Part shown: in pieces, positions 1 to 8,448 of the stretch
Layout: each line of letters begins with the position of its first letter
How positions within the stretch are numbered: position 1 is the first letter of the stretch
Origin: Amblyomma americanum
Lineage: Eukaryota; Arthropoda; Arachnida; Ixodida; Ixodidae
DNA: 64,000 nt
Direction: 5' to 3'
Assembly: GCF_052857255.1 (NCBI RefSeq)
Contig: NC_135504.1
Location: forward strand, 146,222,121 to 146,286,120
Notes under the pieces: generated by a model
Databases searched by the model: none
The model's input: only the letters and a program-made list of their open reading frames with translations
What the model was told of the DNA's origin: nothing
Position numbers and translations under genes: made by a program

Positions 1-116
1 GATGTGTATAAAGAGCAGTGTTTCCCGAAAAAAAAATTCAGTTGTAAGTCCAGCGCTGTGTGTGTGTGTCTTTATCTTTCAGTCCGTGTCTTTTGAGCGC
101 AGGTATATTTTCATTA
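1..116 (+). mobile_element. PLE-B 3' tail (right arm of an upstream, off-window copy)
   Basis: This stretch matches 54110-54225 almost base for base, and its reverse complement matches the PLE 3' end at 48823-48969. It includes the short TG repeat near 58-70 and the conserved piece TTCAGTTGTAAGTCC. It ends where satellite begins with AGATTTAGCTC (117-127), which is also the target duplication of the complete PLE-B copy at 48823-54225. It is therefore the right arm of another PLE-B copy whose remainder lies left of the window. It has no coding capacity. Confidence 0.8.
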
Positions 117-459
117 AGATTTAGCTCGTTTCGGTCTAAAACAGCTTGTTTCGTTGTATTAAGCACGAATACATGCTTTTCGCGCAGTTATAAGAGAAAA
201 AGTTTTGACGCGTATCAGAGGAACACTTGTAAAACCGATGTTTTGTGATTTTGCTCGATTCGTTCTAAAACAGCTTGTTTCGCTGTATTAAGCAAGAATA
301 CATGCTTTTCGCGCAGTTATAAGAGAAAAAGTTTTGACGCTTTCACAGGGACACTTGTAAAACCGATGTGTTCAGATTTAGCTCGTTTCGGTCTAAAACA
401 GCTTGTTTCGTTGTATTAATTACGAATACATGCTTTTCGCGCAGGTATTAGAGAAAAAG
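117..459. repeat. 129-bp satellite, about 2.7 monomers
   Basis: The satellite here lies between the PLE-B tail and PLE-A copy 1. The paralogous stretch at 54226-54440 is 215 bp against 343 bp here. The 128-bp difference is one monomer less a 1-nt indel near 335, so the two copies differ by one monomer gained or lost. Confidence 0.95.
447..459. repeat. left target-site duplication of PLE-A copy 1
   Basis: ATTAGAGAAAAAG here pairs with ATAAGAGAAAAAG at 2821-2833, with one mismatch. Copy 2 has the identical 13-mer on both sides (54428-54440 and 56802-56814). Confidence 0.75.
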
Positions 460-613
460 AACGTCTTGCTGGGCAAGTTGGTACATCTTTGCATTACAGG
501 CGCGAAAACAGACAGACCACAAGGTAGATAAACGGGACGGAGCGCCACTCACAACTGATTTATTCAAAGGCACGACAAACATATATATACCAGGTGACAC
601 GCAAGGAATACCA

Positions 614-2059
614 TCATGTTCCAATCTGATATGACAGCGAACGCGTGAAAAAATTGTTCTCTGCCCTATACATCGATATGGACGTGTCGCTGACACACAT
701 GCTTCTTTTCTTAGCAATAAAGAATGCTTCGATTAATTCCCTGGCTTTTGTGTCTTTACTTCTTGATAAAATTCGCACACCAGAAAAACATGGCTCACAA
801 GAGCGTGAAGGGCAACACCTTATATGCTTAAGCAAATTTGGCCCTTCCTTATTTTGCTCAACATTTCTTTCATGTTCCCTGATTCGCTCATTAACGCAGC
901 GTCCAGTTTGCCCTATATAGGAGCGGCCGCACGAGAGGGGGATTTCATAGACCACACCTTCGGTGCACTTCATGAACGATCGCCCATGTTTGGTGCCACA
1001 CCCTCTCTCATCATTTCGTTCTCTTTCAATGCGAGAACAAAGGCTTCCGAGCTTTTTTGGGGCTGAAAAGACAAGCGGCACACCATGCCTGCTCGCAACC
1101 TTTTTCAAACTGTGGGATAACTTGTGCACATAGGGCACCACCACAGGTCGCACCACCTCTTCTCGAGGGACATCTTGGCCAGCTCTCACATCCTTTCTTT
1201 TTATTTTCTGTTGTAGGCTTTCTGCGACCGCCGTTACGAGCGAACCAGGGAACCCGGCTGAAGACAGCCTAGCCAATTGGTTTTGGAAACTTAGTTGCAT
1301 CTTGTGAGAGCATGATTTTCTAATAGCGGATTCGAGGCAGAGTGTAGCAATCCCCCTTTTTATTAGCTTGGAGTGAGCAGAGTCATATGGCAGAAGCCCC
1401 TTTTTTACGCGCGGAGCATACGCCCAACAAACCTGTTCCTCACAAAAATCAAAACTAACATCTAAAAACTGTAAAACATTACCTTCAGAAACTTCACAAG
1501 TAAAACTTAAGCCATTTCCATTTTGTCTAAATAAGGATAACACATCACGCACACTTTCTTCGAAGTTTAAACTTCCGTCCTTGGTAAGAATGATTAAAAA
1601 GTCGTCCACATATCTGAACACTTTAAAAACTTTGCTGGCTGGTAAAACCTGGTTCAAAACTTGATCCATTTGGGAAAGAAAAATATTACACAAAACCGGT
1701 GCAGCACAGGAGCCTATACATATGCCAGCTTTTTGCAGAAAACACTGCTCGTCAAAAGTTACGAAGGTAGACTGTAAATAAAACTGTAAAAGGGTTAAAA
1801 AGTCATCGATGGATACACCCGCAGTATTTTGAAAGGAAATAGGGTCTTTACTTTCAATGCAATCTCTGACAGCAGTAAACAAGGCTTCGTGAGGAACAGA
1901 ATAAAATAAATCCACAACATCTACCGAAAAGGCGCGTCCAACATCACGAGGCGATTCAAAGAATTCACACACTTGATCGGACTTTTTGGTAAGAAAGGGG
2001 TCTTCTATATCAAGCTTACCCAACTTATCTAACAAGAACCGGCTAAGCAGCCTCTGCCA
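614..2059 (-). pseudogene. PLE-A reverse transcriptase + GIY-YIG endonuclease, N-terminally truncated
   Basis: The frame is open from the arm junction near 2059 down to a TGA at 614-616. It has no ATG at its head: the first possible start in the track is a TTG at 2035. Counting from that TTG, RT motif A is around residues 37-48 (DVVDLFYSVP), a motif B-like GICIGSC is near 104-110, and the catalytic YVDD is at 142-145. A linker follows, then a GIY-YIG nuclease with VVYE at 361-364 and YIG at 373-375, a Cys/His-rich insert (HIRCCPSRSCEPC), and the acidic ARELIEAF helix near 431-438. This order is that of endonuclease-bearing Penelope RTs, which copy RNA at a nicked target. Full PLE proteins are considerably longer, so the N-terminal part of the RT is missing. 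RT and endonuclease motifs look intact, but this copy cannot encode a whole protein. Confidence 0.85.
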
Positions 2060-2693
2060 TGGTTCGCTCGTAACGGCGGTCGCAGAAAGCCTACTACAGA
2101 AAATAAAAAGAAAGGATGTGAGAGCTGGCCAAGATGTCCCTCGAGAAGAGGTGGTGCGACCTGTGGTGGTGCCCTATGTGCACAAGTTATCCCACAATTT
2201 GAAAAAGGTTGCGAGCAGGCATGGTGTGCCGCTTGTCTTTTCAGCCCCAAAAAAGCTCGGAAGCCTTTGTTCTCGCATTGAAAGAGAACGAAATGATGAG
2301 AGAGGGTGTGGCACCAAACATGGGCGATCGTTCATGAAGTGCACCGAAGGTGTGGTCTATGAAATCCCCCTCTTGTGCGGCCGCTCCTATATAGGGCAAA
2401 CTGGACGCTGCGTTAATGAGCGAATCAGGGAACATGAAAGAAATGTGGAGCAAAATAAGGAAGGGCCAAATTTGCTTAAGCATATAAGGTGTTGCCCGTC
2501 ACGCTCTTGTGAGCCATGTTTTTCTGGTGTGCGAATTTTATCAAGAAGTAAAGACACAAAAGCCAGGGAATTAATCGAAGCATTCTTTATTGCTAAGAAA
2601 AGAAGCATGTGTGTCAGCGACACGTCCATATCGATGTATAGGGCAGAGAACGATTTTTTCACGCGTTCGCTGTCATATCAGATTGGAACATGA
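2060..2693 (+). pseudogene. PLE-A GIY-YIG endonuclease arm
   Basis: The frame reads GSLVTAVAESLLQK at its start and runs through linker and GIY-YIG domain to a TGA at 2691-2693. It is the same C-terminal portion encoded on the minus strand at 614-1247, inverted. VVYEIPLLCGRSYIGQTGR shows the nuclease core, with YIG kept. Upstream of 2060 the open frame continues only into antisense of the RT, so there is no natural start and no RT in this arm. Confidence 0.82.
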
Positions 2694-2820
2694 TGGTATT
2701 CTTTGCGTGTCAGCTGGTATATATATGTTTGTCGTGCCTTTGAATAAATCAGTTGTGAGTGGCGCTCCGTCCCGTTTATCTACCTTGTGGTCTGTCTGTT
2801 TTCGCGCCTGTAATCCAAAA

Positions 2821-3634
2821 ATAAGAGAAAAAGTTTTAAAGGCATGTCACAGGGACACTTGTAAAACCGATGTGTTCAGATTTACCTCGTTTCGGTCTAA
2901 AACAGATTGTTTCGCTGGACTAAGCACGAATACATGCTTTTCGCGCAGTTATTAGAGAAAAAAAATTTTGACGCGTATCAGAGGAACACTTGTAAAATCG
3001 ATGTGTTGTGATTTAGCTCGTTTCGGTCTAAAACAGCTTGTTTCGCTGTATTAAGCAGGAATACATGCTTTTCGCGCAGTTATAAGAGAAAAAGTTTTAA
3101 ATGCATGTTACAGGGACACTTGTAAAACCGATGTGTTCAGATTTACCTCGTTTCGGTCTAAAACAGCTTGTTTCGTTGGACTAAGCACGAATACATGCTT
3201 TTCGCGCAGTTATAAGAGAAAAAGTTTTGACGCGTATCAGAGGAACACTTGTAAAACCGATGTGTTGTGATTTAGCTCGTTTCGGTCTAAAACAGCTTGT
3301 TTCGCTGTATTAAGCAGGAATACATGCTTTTCGCGCAGTTATAAGAGAAAAAGTTTTACAGGCATGTCACAGGGACACTTGTAAAACCGATGTGTTCAGA
3401 TTTAGCTCATCTTGGTCTAAAACAGCTTGTTTCGTTGTATTAAGCACGAATACATGCTTTTCGCGCAGTTATAAGAGAAAAAGTTTTGACGCGTATCAGA
3501 GGAACACTTGTAAAACCGATATGTTGTGATTTAGCTCTTTTCGTATTATTAAGCAAGAACACGTGCTTTTCGCGCAGTTATAAGAGAAAAAAGTTTTGAC
3601 GCGTATCACATGGACACTTGTAAAACCGGTGTTC
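2821..3634. repeat. 129-bp satellite between PLE-A and NLR-1
   Basis: About 6.3 monomers alternate between the two main types. One monomer near 3535-3550 lacks 20 nt between two TTTCG repeats, and the same deletion appears at about 57522, 58534 and 60191. The block starts with the right target duplication of PLE-A (2821-2833). It is colinear with 56802-57615. Confidence 0.95.
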
Positions 3635-3706
3635 GGCAGTAGCAGCAGTTGCACATCGCCGACGCTTGTCTTGGAAGGCGCTTGACGCTTTTCTACCACT
3701 TCGCAG
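3635..3706 (+). repeat. 5' leader direct repeat, copy 1
   Basis: These 72 bp, beginning CGGCAGTAGCAGC or GGCAGTAGCAGC and ending CACTTCGCAG, recur at 3939-4010, exactly 304 bp downstream. The element therefore starts with about 1.2 tandem leader units, as in non-LTR elements that carry promoter monomers. No TATA-like box is obvious in this unit. Confidence 0.85.
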
Positions 3707-3938
3707 TTTTACGGCTGGGCCTCCGTTCAAGTTCAACCTTTGGCGCATGGCTCCACTGCGGCTGCGCTGCATCTGAAGAATTTCCTGCTGACAACGACGC
3801 ACGGTTTCGAAGATTGCGGACCGTATCTCCTCGTATCATCCGGGAAACCTAGCCTGCTCCCATTGGCCCCAGCAACCACGTTCGAACTACCGAGGTTTCT
3901 TCGGCGATACTGGGAATCATTGCTCCGCATTTGCATTC

Positions 3939-4010
3939 GGCAGTAGCAGCAGTTGCACATCGCCGACGCTTGTCTTGGAAGGCGCTTGACGCTTTTCTAC
4001 CACTTCGCAG
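3939..4010 (+). repeat. 5' leader direct repeat, copy 2
   Basis: This is the second copy of the 72-bp leader segment, again preceded by TTC. The sequence following each copy differs (TTTTACGG after the first, GTTGGTGG after the second). Confidence 0.85.
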
Positions 4011-4053
4011 GTTGGTGGCCTTGCTTCCTTTATTTTTTTTTCTATTGCATCGT

Positions 4054-4080
4054 CTGCTGCTGCTGCTGCTGCTGCTGCTG
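4054..4080 (+). repeat. (CTG)9 microsatellite in the NLR-1 leader
   Basis: Nine CTG triplets lie 26 bp upstream of the ORF1 start codon, after a T-rich run. Confidence 0.95.
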
Positions 4081-4106
4081 CCGGGTGCTGTTGCTTAGTG
4101 ATAGCC

Positions 4107-5162
4107 ATGCCTAATCATACGGCTCAAGAAGAGCCTGACCCTTGTCTTTCCTGCCATGCTGTTATCCCACCCGATTCCCCATTTGTAACCTGTGTAGCGT
4201 GCGAATTCAACTACCATGTTGGAAAAGCATGTTCAGGTCTAACAGCCAGAAGCTACAATAGCAAAAAGGCCGATAGCAGCATTGCGCAGTGGAAATGTCG
4301 GACATGTGTAGTGGCGTCAGAGCGCACTTCTCGACCGTCCAGCGATCAATGTCGCTCACGTGGCTCCTCCTCTACGCATAGCTGTTCAAATAACGAACAG
4401 CAGCAGCTCTCTCAACAGGCACTAATGGGCATCGTGACAGATATGCAAAAAAAGCTATGCCTTCTGATGCCTTTAGTTGAGGCGATGAATGCCCTTCCCG
4501 AGTTAAAGCAAATAGTGACTGATGTACAAGTGTCTGTCCAACACATGTCGGATAAGTATGATGAAGTGCTACAGCGCCTAACCAAGCAGGACCGTGAACT
4601 AACAGACATTAAGGAGCGTATTACAGCAGTGGAAGACTCCGTCAGTGCGAAGGAGATTTCTGATTTAAAGGATCAAGTTAACGAACTTGAACAGTATGGT
4701 AGACGGCAGAATCTCGAGATTCATGGGGTCAAATGGGAAGAAAATGAAAACCTTTTACCTAAAATCAATGCGTTGGCTGCTTCCCTTGGCCTTCGTTCGC
4801 TTGTTGAAGACGACATTGATGGCATTCACCGTCTTTCCACAAGAAAAGGTCGAAAGGCTCCCATTCTAGTGCGGTTCGTTTCTCGAAAAACAAAAGAGAA
4901 CTGGAAGAGCAAGAATAAGCAACTGGTTGACAGTGAATCAGAAGTCCGCTTCTACGATAACCTTACCAGTCGAAACAAGCATCTTTTGTGGCTGGCACGC
5001 ACAAGGGCACAGCAGATGGGTTACTGCTTCACGTGGCAAAAGAATGGAAAGGTGATGGTCCGCAAGGGCCCAGGTGAACCAATTCTGCGGATTTCGTGTG
5101 AGGCAGATCTGTGTAATATCAAGGAAACTAAGCAGGCTGAAAGTGATGATTCTGAGGCGTGA
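4107..5162 (+). CDS. NLR-1 ORF1 protein: PHD-like zinc finger, coiled coil, RRM-like RNA-binding domain
   Basis: The ORF is 351 aa from the ATG at 4107, which has a purine at -3; an in-frame GTG at 4098 is not a credible eukaryotic start. The N-terminus has a Cys4-His-Cys3 arrangement: C13/C16, C29/C32, H37/C42, C64/C67, with CxxC, CxxC, HxxxxC and CxxC spacing as in PHD fingers. A low-complexity Ser/Gln stretch follows. Residues about 105-200 look like a heptad-rich coiled coil and end in QYGRRQNLEIHGV, which starts an RRM-like fold. APILVRFVSRKTKENW fits the second RNA-binding strand. This is the usual plan of non-LTR ORF1 proteins, which trimerise and coat the element RNA; PHD-bearing ORF1 types are known in the CR1 group. 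The stop TGA (5160-5162) lies inside a possible splice donor. Confidence 0.85.
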   Translation: MPNHTAQEEPDPCLSCHAVIPPDSPFVTCVACEFNYHVGKACSGLTARSYNSKKADSSIAQWKCRTCVVASERTSRPSSDQCRSRGSSSTHSCSNNEQQQLSQQALMGIVTDMQKKLCLLMPLVEAMNALPELKQIVTDVQVSVQHMSDKYDEVLQRLTKQDRELTDIKERITAVEDSVSAKEISDLKDQVNELEQYGRRQNLEIHGVKWEENENLLPKINALAASLGLRSLVEDDIDGIHRLSTRKGRKAPILVRFVSRKTKENWKSKNKQLVDSESEVRFYDNLTSRNKHLLWLARTRAQQMGYCFTWQKNGKVMVRKGPGEPILRISCEADLCNIKETKQAESDDSEA

Positions 5163-5214
5163 GCGTCCATCAACTTAGTTTTTTTTTTCTGTGTTTCTTT
5201 ATCTTTTCTAGCAG
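5159..5214 (+). other. possible minimal intron across the ORF1 stop (GTGAGC ... TAGCAG)
   Basis: A donor-like GTGAGC starts at 5159 and contains the ORF1 TGA. It is followed by a long pyrimidine-rich tract (about 5179-5209) and a tandem acceptor TAG/CAG ending at 5211 and 5214. Removing 5159-5211 (53 nt) or 5159-5214 (56 nt) would in both cases join ORF1 to ORF2 in frame, directly before the ORF2 ATG at 5216, with GCC AGT ATG or GCT ATG at the joint. The base before the donor is C, not G, so the site is not ideal. The alternative is a plain spacer with re-initiation at the well-placed ATG (A at -3, G at +4). Confidence 0.35.
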
Positions 5215-5215
5215 T

Positions 5216-8101
5216 ATGGATTACGAAGCATCTTCACAAAACCGCAGTTACTACGCGATACATGAATTTAACGAGACAGTAATGGGATTACCTTCTCATT
5301 CAAATAAGCCTCTTTCTATGTTTTGTTTAAACTCACAAAGTCTTCGAAACAAAGGAGATGCCGTTGGCGCTTATCTGAACTTACTTCACCATAAATTTGA
5401 TGTTCTAGCATTTACAGAAACCTGGTTCACTGATTCCTCTGACGTTGCTCAATTTGAAGACTATTCTCATGTGTCTTTGTTCAGAGACAACAAAAAAGGG
5501 GGCGGTGTCTCTCTGTATTTTCGTGATGGCGTATCACACGCCTCCCTAGAGTCGTTTTCCGTTGTTGATTGTGATTTTGAGGTACTTGTTGCCGAATCTT
5601 GTGGTGTTATTATAATTCTTGTTTATAGACCCCCGTCTGGTAAAGTTGAACGCTTTTTTTCCTACCTTGACAGTGTACTTCACTCATTTACAGGACATAG
5701 CCAATCTGTTGTCGTGCTGGGTGATTTTAACATAGATATATTGACTGAGAATACAGTTTCTAAGAGTTTTATTGGTATGATGTCTTCCTACAGCTGTGCA
5801 AATGTTATAAACCTGCCAACAAGAATTACCACAAGTACCAGAACTGCTCTCGATTTATGTTTCACTGATTTCTTACCAAATGATGTACAGTCGGGTGTGA
5901 TGGCCTGCGATGTTAGCGACCATCTTCCATTTTTTGTCTTTTTGCCCCATTCGAGGAAAACTTTTTCTAATAGCACAGCTAACACTTTCTATCGGAAAGT
6001 TAATGACGAAACTATATATTGCTTTCGACGCATGATTTCAGAGGTGGACTGGTCACTCGTTTTTAATGAAGAAGATCCTAGTCGCTGTTACGATGTCTTT
6101 GAAAAAAAATTTCAAGATGCCTATTATGAAGCCTTTCCTCTAGTCCGCCGCTCTAGGTACAAAAAGTCTAAGAAACCGTGGGTTACGAAAGAGCTGTACA
6201 AAAGAATAAGGCAAAAACACAATCTCTTTGCTGATTTTTTGAAGCACAAGGACATCAATATACTAAACTTGCATAAAGCTGTAAGGAATAAGCTCAACAC
6301 TGATCTAAAAACCGCAAAACAGGAATATTACGCAAAAGCGTTCGCTAATAAACTTGCCCCTAATAAGATATGGAGGTCATACAACAATTTAGTATCAAAA
6401 CGAACCGAGCCAACTCCAGTAGAGATTGTGGTAGATGGCGTTCCACTCAGAGGTCGTCCCTTATCAGACATGTTTAACGAACACTTCCTGACGGTTGGTG
6501 ACAATCAGTCTGCGCAAACAACATGCACTGATCCAATGTCATATCTTAAAGGCATACCAAAGCCTTCGATATTTCTTTCCCCAACAACTACAGCCGAAAT
6601 CTCTTCGTATATAATACGTCTAAAAAATAACTGCTCCGTTGGAGCTGATAACATCAAGGGTGAGGTAGTAAAAGCCGTATCTGATATTATCGCACCTTTG
6701 TTGTCCCATATATGCAACCAAATGCTGAAAGAAGGCAGGTTTCCAGATAAATTAAAGATAGCAAGAGTTTGTGTGGTACATAAGACAGGAAGCTATAATG
6801 ATCCAAACAATTATCGCCCAATATCCGTTTTACCGGTCTTCTCAAAAATTGCTGAACAAGTCATCAATACCCGCCTTACTTCGTACTTCATTAAGATCGG
6901 AGCTATAGCGAAAGAACAATATGGCTTTCAGAAAGGGAAATCTACGGAAAAAGCTTTACTTCACATAAAGGATAAAATAATTAACAATATAGAAAACAGA
7001 ATTTTTACACTTGGACTATTCTTAGACTTTAGAAAAGCCTTCGACTCGGTCTGTCACAAAATTTTACTGCGCAAATTACAATTCTATGGGATACGAGGTT
7101 CCGCACTTAATCTTATTCAGAGCTACTTATCATCCAGAGTACAATTCACAATGATTAACGACATACCTTCAAGCCACGGCCTTATACGCACTGGTGTGCC
7201 ACAGGGCTCAATACTGGGTCCTATTCTATTCCTAGTTCACATAAATGACATTGTTAATATTCTTCCTTCCTCCGAAACAGTTTTATACGCTGACGACACA
7301 AATATTTTCTTTCATGACGCGAGTTTACAAGCCATAGAATGTAGAGCTAATCTCTGGCTAGAAAACCTTACATTATGGTTGAGGGCCAACAGGTTAGAAC
7401 TAAACATCACGAAGACGAAGTATGTAATATTCAGAGCTAAAAATAAAGTCATAGATAATGAGCCAATCATATTATACAATTCGAATATTTTACAACGAGT
7501 ACAGTCAATAAAATTCCTTGGAGTTATATTTAATGAACACCTGTTGTGGACTGACCATATTAATCAAGTAAGAAAAAAAATTTCGCGATCAGTGGGCCTT
7601 CTAAATAAATTTAGACTTCTATTGCCAGTATGGCTCAAAAAGCAACTTTATTTCAGTTTAATTTATTCACATCTTCGCTATTGTTTACTGATATGGGGAG
7701 ACTCAACACAGACTAATTTAAATGCTTTGTTTTTACTACAGAAAAAGGCCATACGAGCAATTGCTAATCTAGGCTACTTGGATAGCACTAACTCGTGGTG
7801 GAACAGCTTGGGGTTACTGACAATTTTTCAATTAAAAACTCTTCGGCTAGCACTTGAAACATATAACAGATTTCATCTTGAAACTAATTTTCGTGCAACA
7901 CCAGAACTACCGCAAAACCCATATCCCCTTCGACACATGACAATAAGAGCACCAAAATCAAGAACAAATTACGGATTCCAAACGATTAGATATCAGATGA
8001 CTACCTTTTTGAATGAAAACAGAAATTTTCATGACCTCCTCCATCAATGCAGAACTCAAAAAATATACAAGAGAAAAGTGATTGCACTGTTGACTTCATG
8101 A
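5216..8101 (+). CDS. NLR-1 ORF2: AP-type endonuclease + reverse transcriptase
   Basis: The ORF is 961 aa from the ATG at 5216. The frame is open upstream only as far as a TGA at 5153. The APE-like endonuclease occupies about residues 35-245, with LNSQSLRNK near 38-46, ETW 68-70, YRPPS 137-141, GDFN 169-172 and SDHLP 234-238. The RT occupies about 515-760: NNYRPISVLP at 531-540, FLDFRKAFD at 602-610 with a catalytic Asp, GVPQGSILGP at 660-669, and YADD at 691-694 with the Asp pair. A C-terminal region with no clear finger follows to the stop at 8099. Such enzymes nick the target and prime cDNA from the nick. No frameshift or stop breaks the ORF and all motifs are present, so the element is either young or possibly competent. 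The nearest families are CR1/L2-like; Jockey cannot be excluded by eye. Confidence 0.92.
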   Translation: MDYEASSQNRSYYAIHEFNETVMGLPSHSNKPLSMFCLNSQSLRNKGDAVGAYLNLLHHKFDVLAFTETWFTDSSDVAQFEDYSHVSLFRDNKKGGGVSLYFRDGVSHASLESFSVVDCDFEVLVAESCGVIIILVYRPPSGKVERFFSYLDSVLHSFTGHSQSVVVLGDFNIDILTENTVSKSFIGMMSSYSCANVINLPTRITTSTRTALDLCFTDFLPNDVQSGVMACDVSDHLPFFVFLPHSRKTFSNSTANTFYRKVNDETIYCFRRMISEVDWSLVFNEEDPSRCYDVFEKKFQDAYYEAFPLVRRSRYKKSKKPWVTKELYKRIRQKHNLFADFLKHKDINILNLHKAVRNKLNTDLKTAKQEYYAKAFANKLAPNKIWRSYNNLVSKRTEPTPVEIVVDGVPLRGRPLSDMFNEHFLTVGDNQSAQTTCTDPMSYLKGIPKPSIFLSPTTTAEISSYIIRLKNNCSVGADNIKGEVVKAVSDIIAPLLSHICNQMLKEGRFPDKLKIARVCVVHKTGSYNDPNNYRPISVLPVFSKIAEQVINTRLTSYFIKIGAIAKEQYGFQKGKSTEKALLHIKDKIINNIENRIFTLGLFLDFRKAFDSVCHKILLRKLQFYGIRGSALNLIQSYLSSRVQFTMINDIPSSHGLIRTGVPQGSILGPILFLVHINDIVNILPSSETVLYADDTNIFFHDASLQAIECRANLWLENLTLWLRANRLELNITKTKYVIFRAKNKVIDNEPIILYNSNILQRVQSIKFLGVIFNEHLLWTDHINQVRKKISRSVGLLNKFRLLLPVWLKKQLYFSLIYSHLRYCLLIWGDSTQTNLNALFLLQKKAIRAIANLGYLDSTNSWWNSLGLLTIFQLKTLRLALETYNRFHLETNFRATPELPQNPYPLRHMTIRAPKSRTNYGFQTIRYQMTTFLNENRNFHDLLHQCRTQKIYKRKVIALLTS

Positions 8102-8448
8102 CTAACCGGTACATCCTGTGACATATTATAAATTGATAACAGTCAACATGATTGTATATATATATTTTTTTCCTTTTTATAATTCCCTGTAACCCAACAG
8201 CACGCATCTTAACAACTTCGAAGATACCTTAACATTGTTGTACAGTTTTTCCTTTGTTTTTCTTTTAACATGCCAGCAAGTGTAATGGCGACCGCTACAT
8301 TTATTGTATTTGTTTATTTTGTGTGTGTATGTGCCGAGTGCAGTTTGCTTACCCCCAGGGAGGAAGGCCCTCGTCAGGCACCACGCCTTTTGGCCTCCTT
8401 CCTGAAGTGTATGAAACACACTTCAAATAAATACTTTTCAAACTTTTC
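8102..8448 (+). other. NLR-1 3' UTR
   Basis: This is a T-rich non-coding stretch following ORF2. Near its end, 8356-8404 contains an imperfect GGAGGAAGGCC / GGCCTCCTTCC fold. It is followed by a perfect 7-bp hairpin and the polyadenylation signal. Confidence 0.8.
8404..8431 (+). promoter_or_regulatory. 3' hairpin and AATAAA signal of NLR-1
   Basis: GAAGTGT (8404-8410) and ACACTTC (8418-8424) form a perfect 7-bp stem with a 7-nt loop. AATAAA follows at 8426-8431, 17 bases before the A tail. A stem this close to the 3' end may be what the element's RT recognises; that part is inference. Confidence 0.6.

Larger units (their letters stand above)
460..2820 (-). mobile_element. Penelope-like element, family A, copy 1 (inverted head-to-head)
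   Basis: The element is built from a minus-strand part (460-2059) carrying RT, linker, GIY-YIG endonuclease and 3' UTR, joined to a plus-strand arm (2060-2820) carrying only linker, endonuclease and 3' UTR. The arms 460-1247 and 2060-2820 are inverted repeats of each other. PLE copies are known to occur with such pseudo-LTR arms in direct or inverted order. The whole is flanked by a near-perfect 13-bp target duplication in the satellite, so it inserted as one unit. The left (minus) arm keeps the terminal motif CCAACTTGCCCAGCAAG (465-481). The right arm stops about 27 nt short and lacks it. Copy 2 at 54441-56801 is colinear without indels. Confidence 0.88.

Noticed and set aside
3649..4108. 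Small ORFs on both strands in the NLR-1 leader
   Set aside because: No recognisable domain; they lie in a GC-richer leader with a direct repeat and overlap one another.
5159..5215. GTG at 5159 as the start of NLR-1 ORF2
   Set aside because: GTG is not a usual eukaryotic start, and the 19 residues it adds are encoded by the pyrimidine tract. The ATG at 5216 has a good context.
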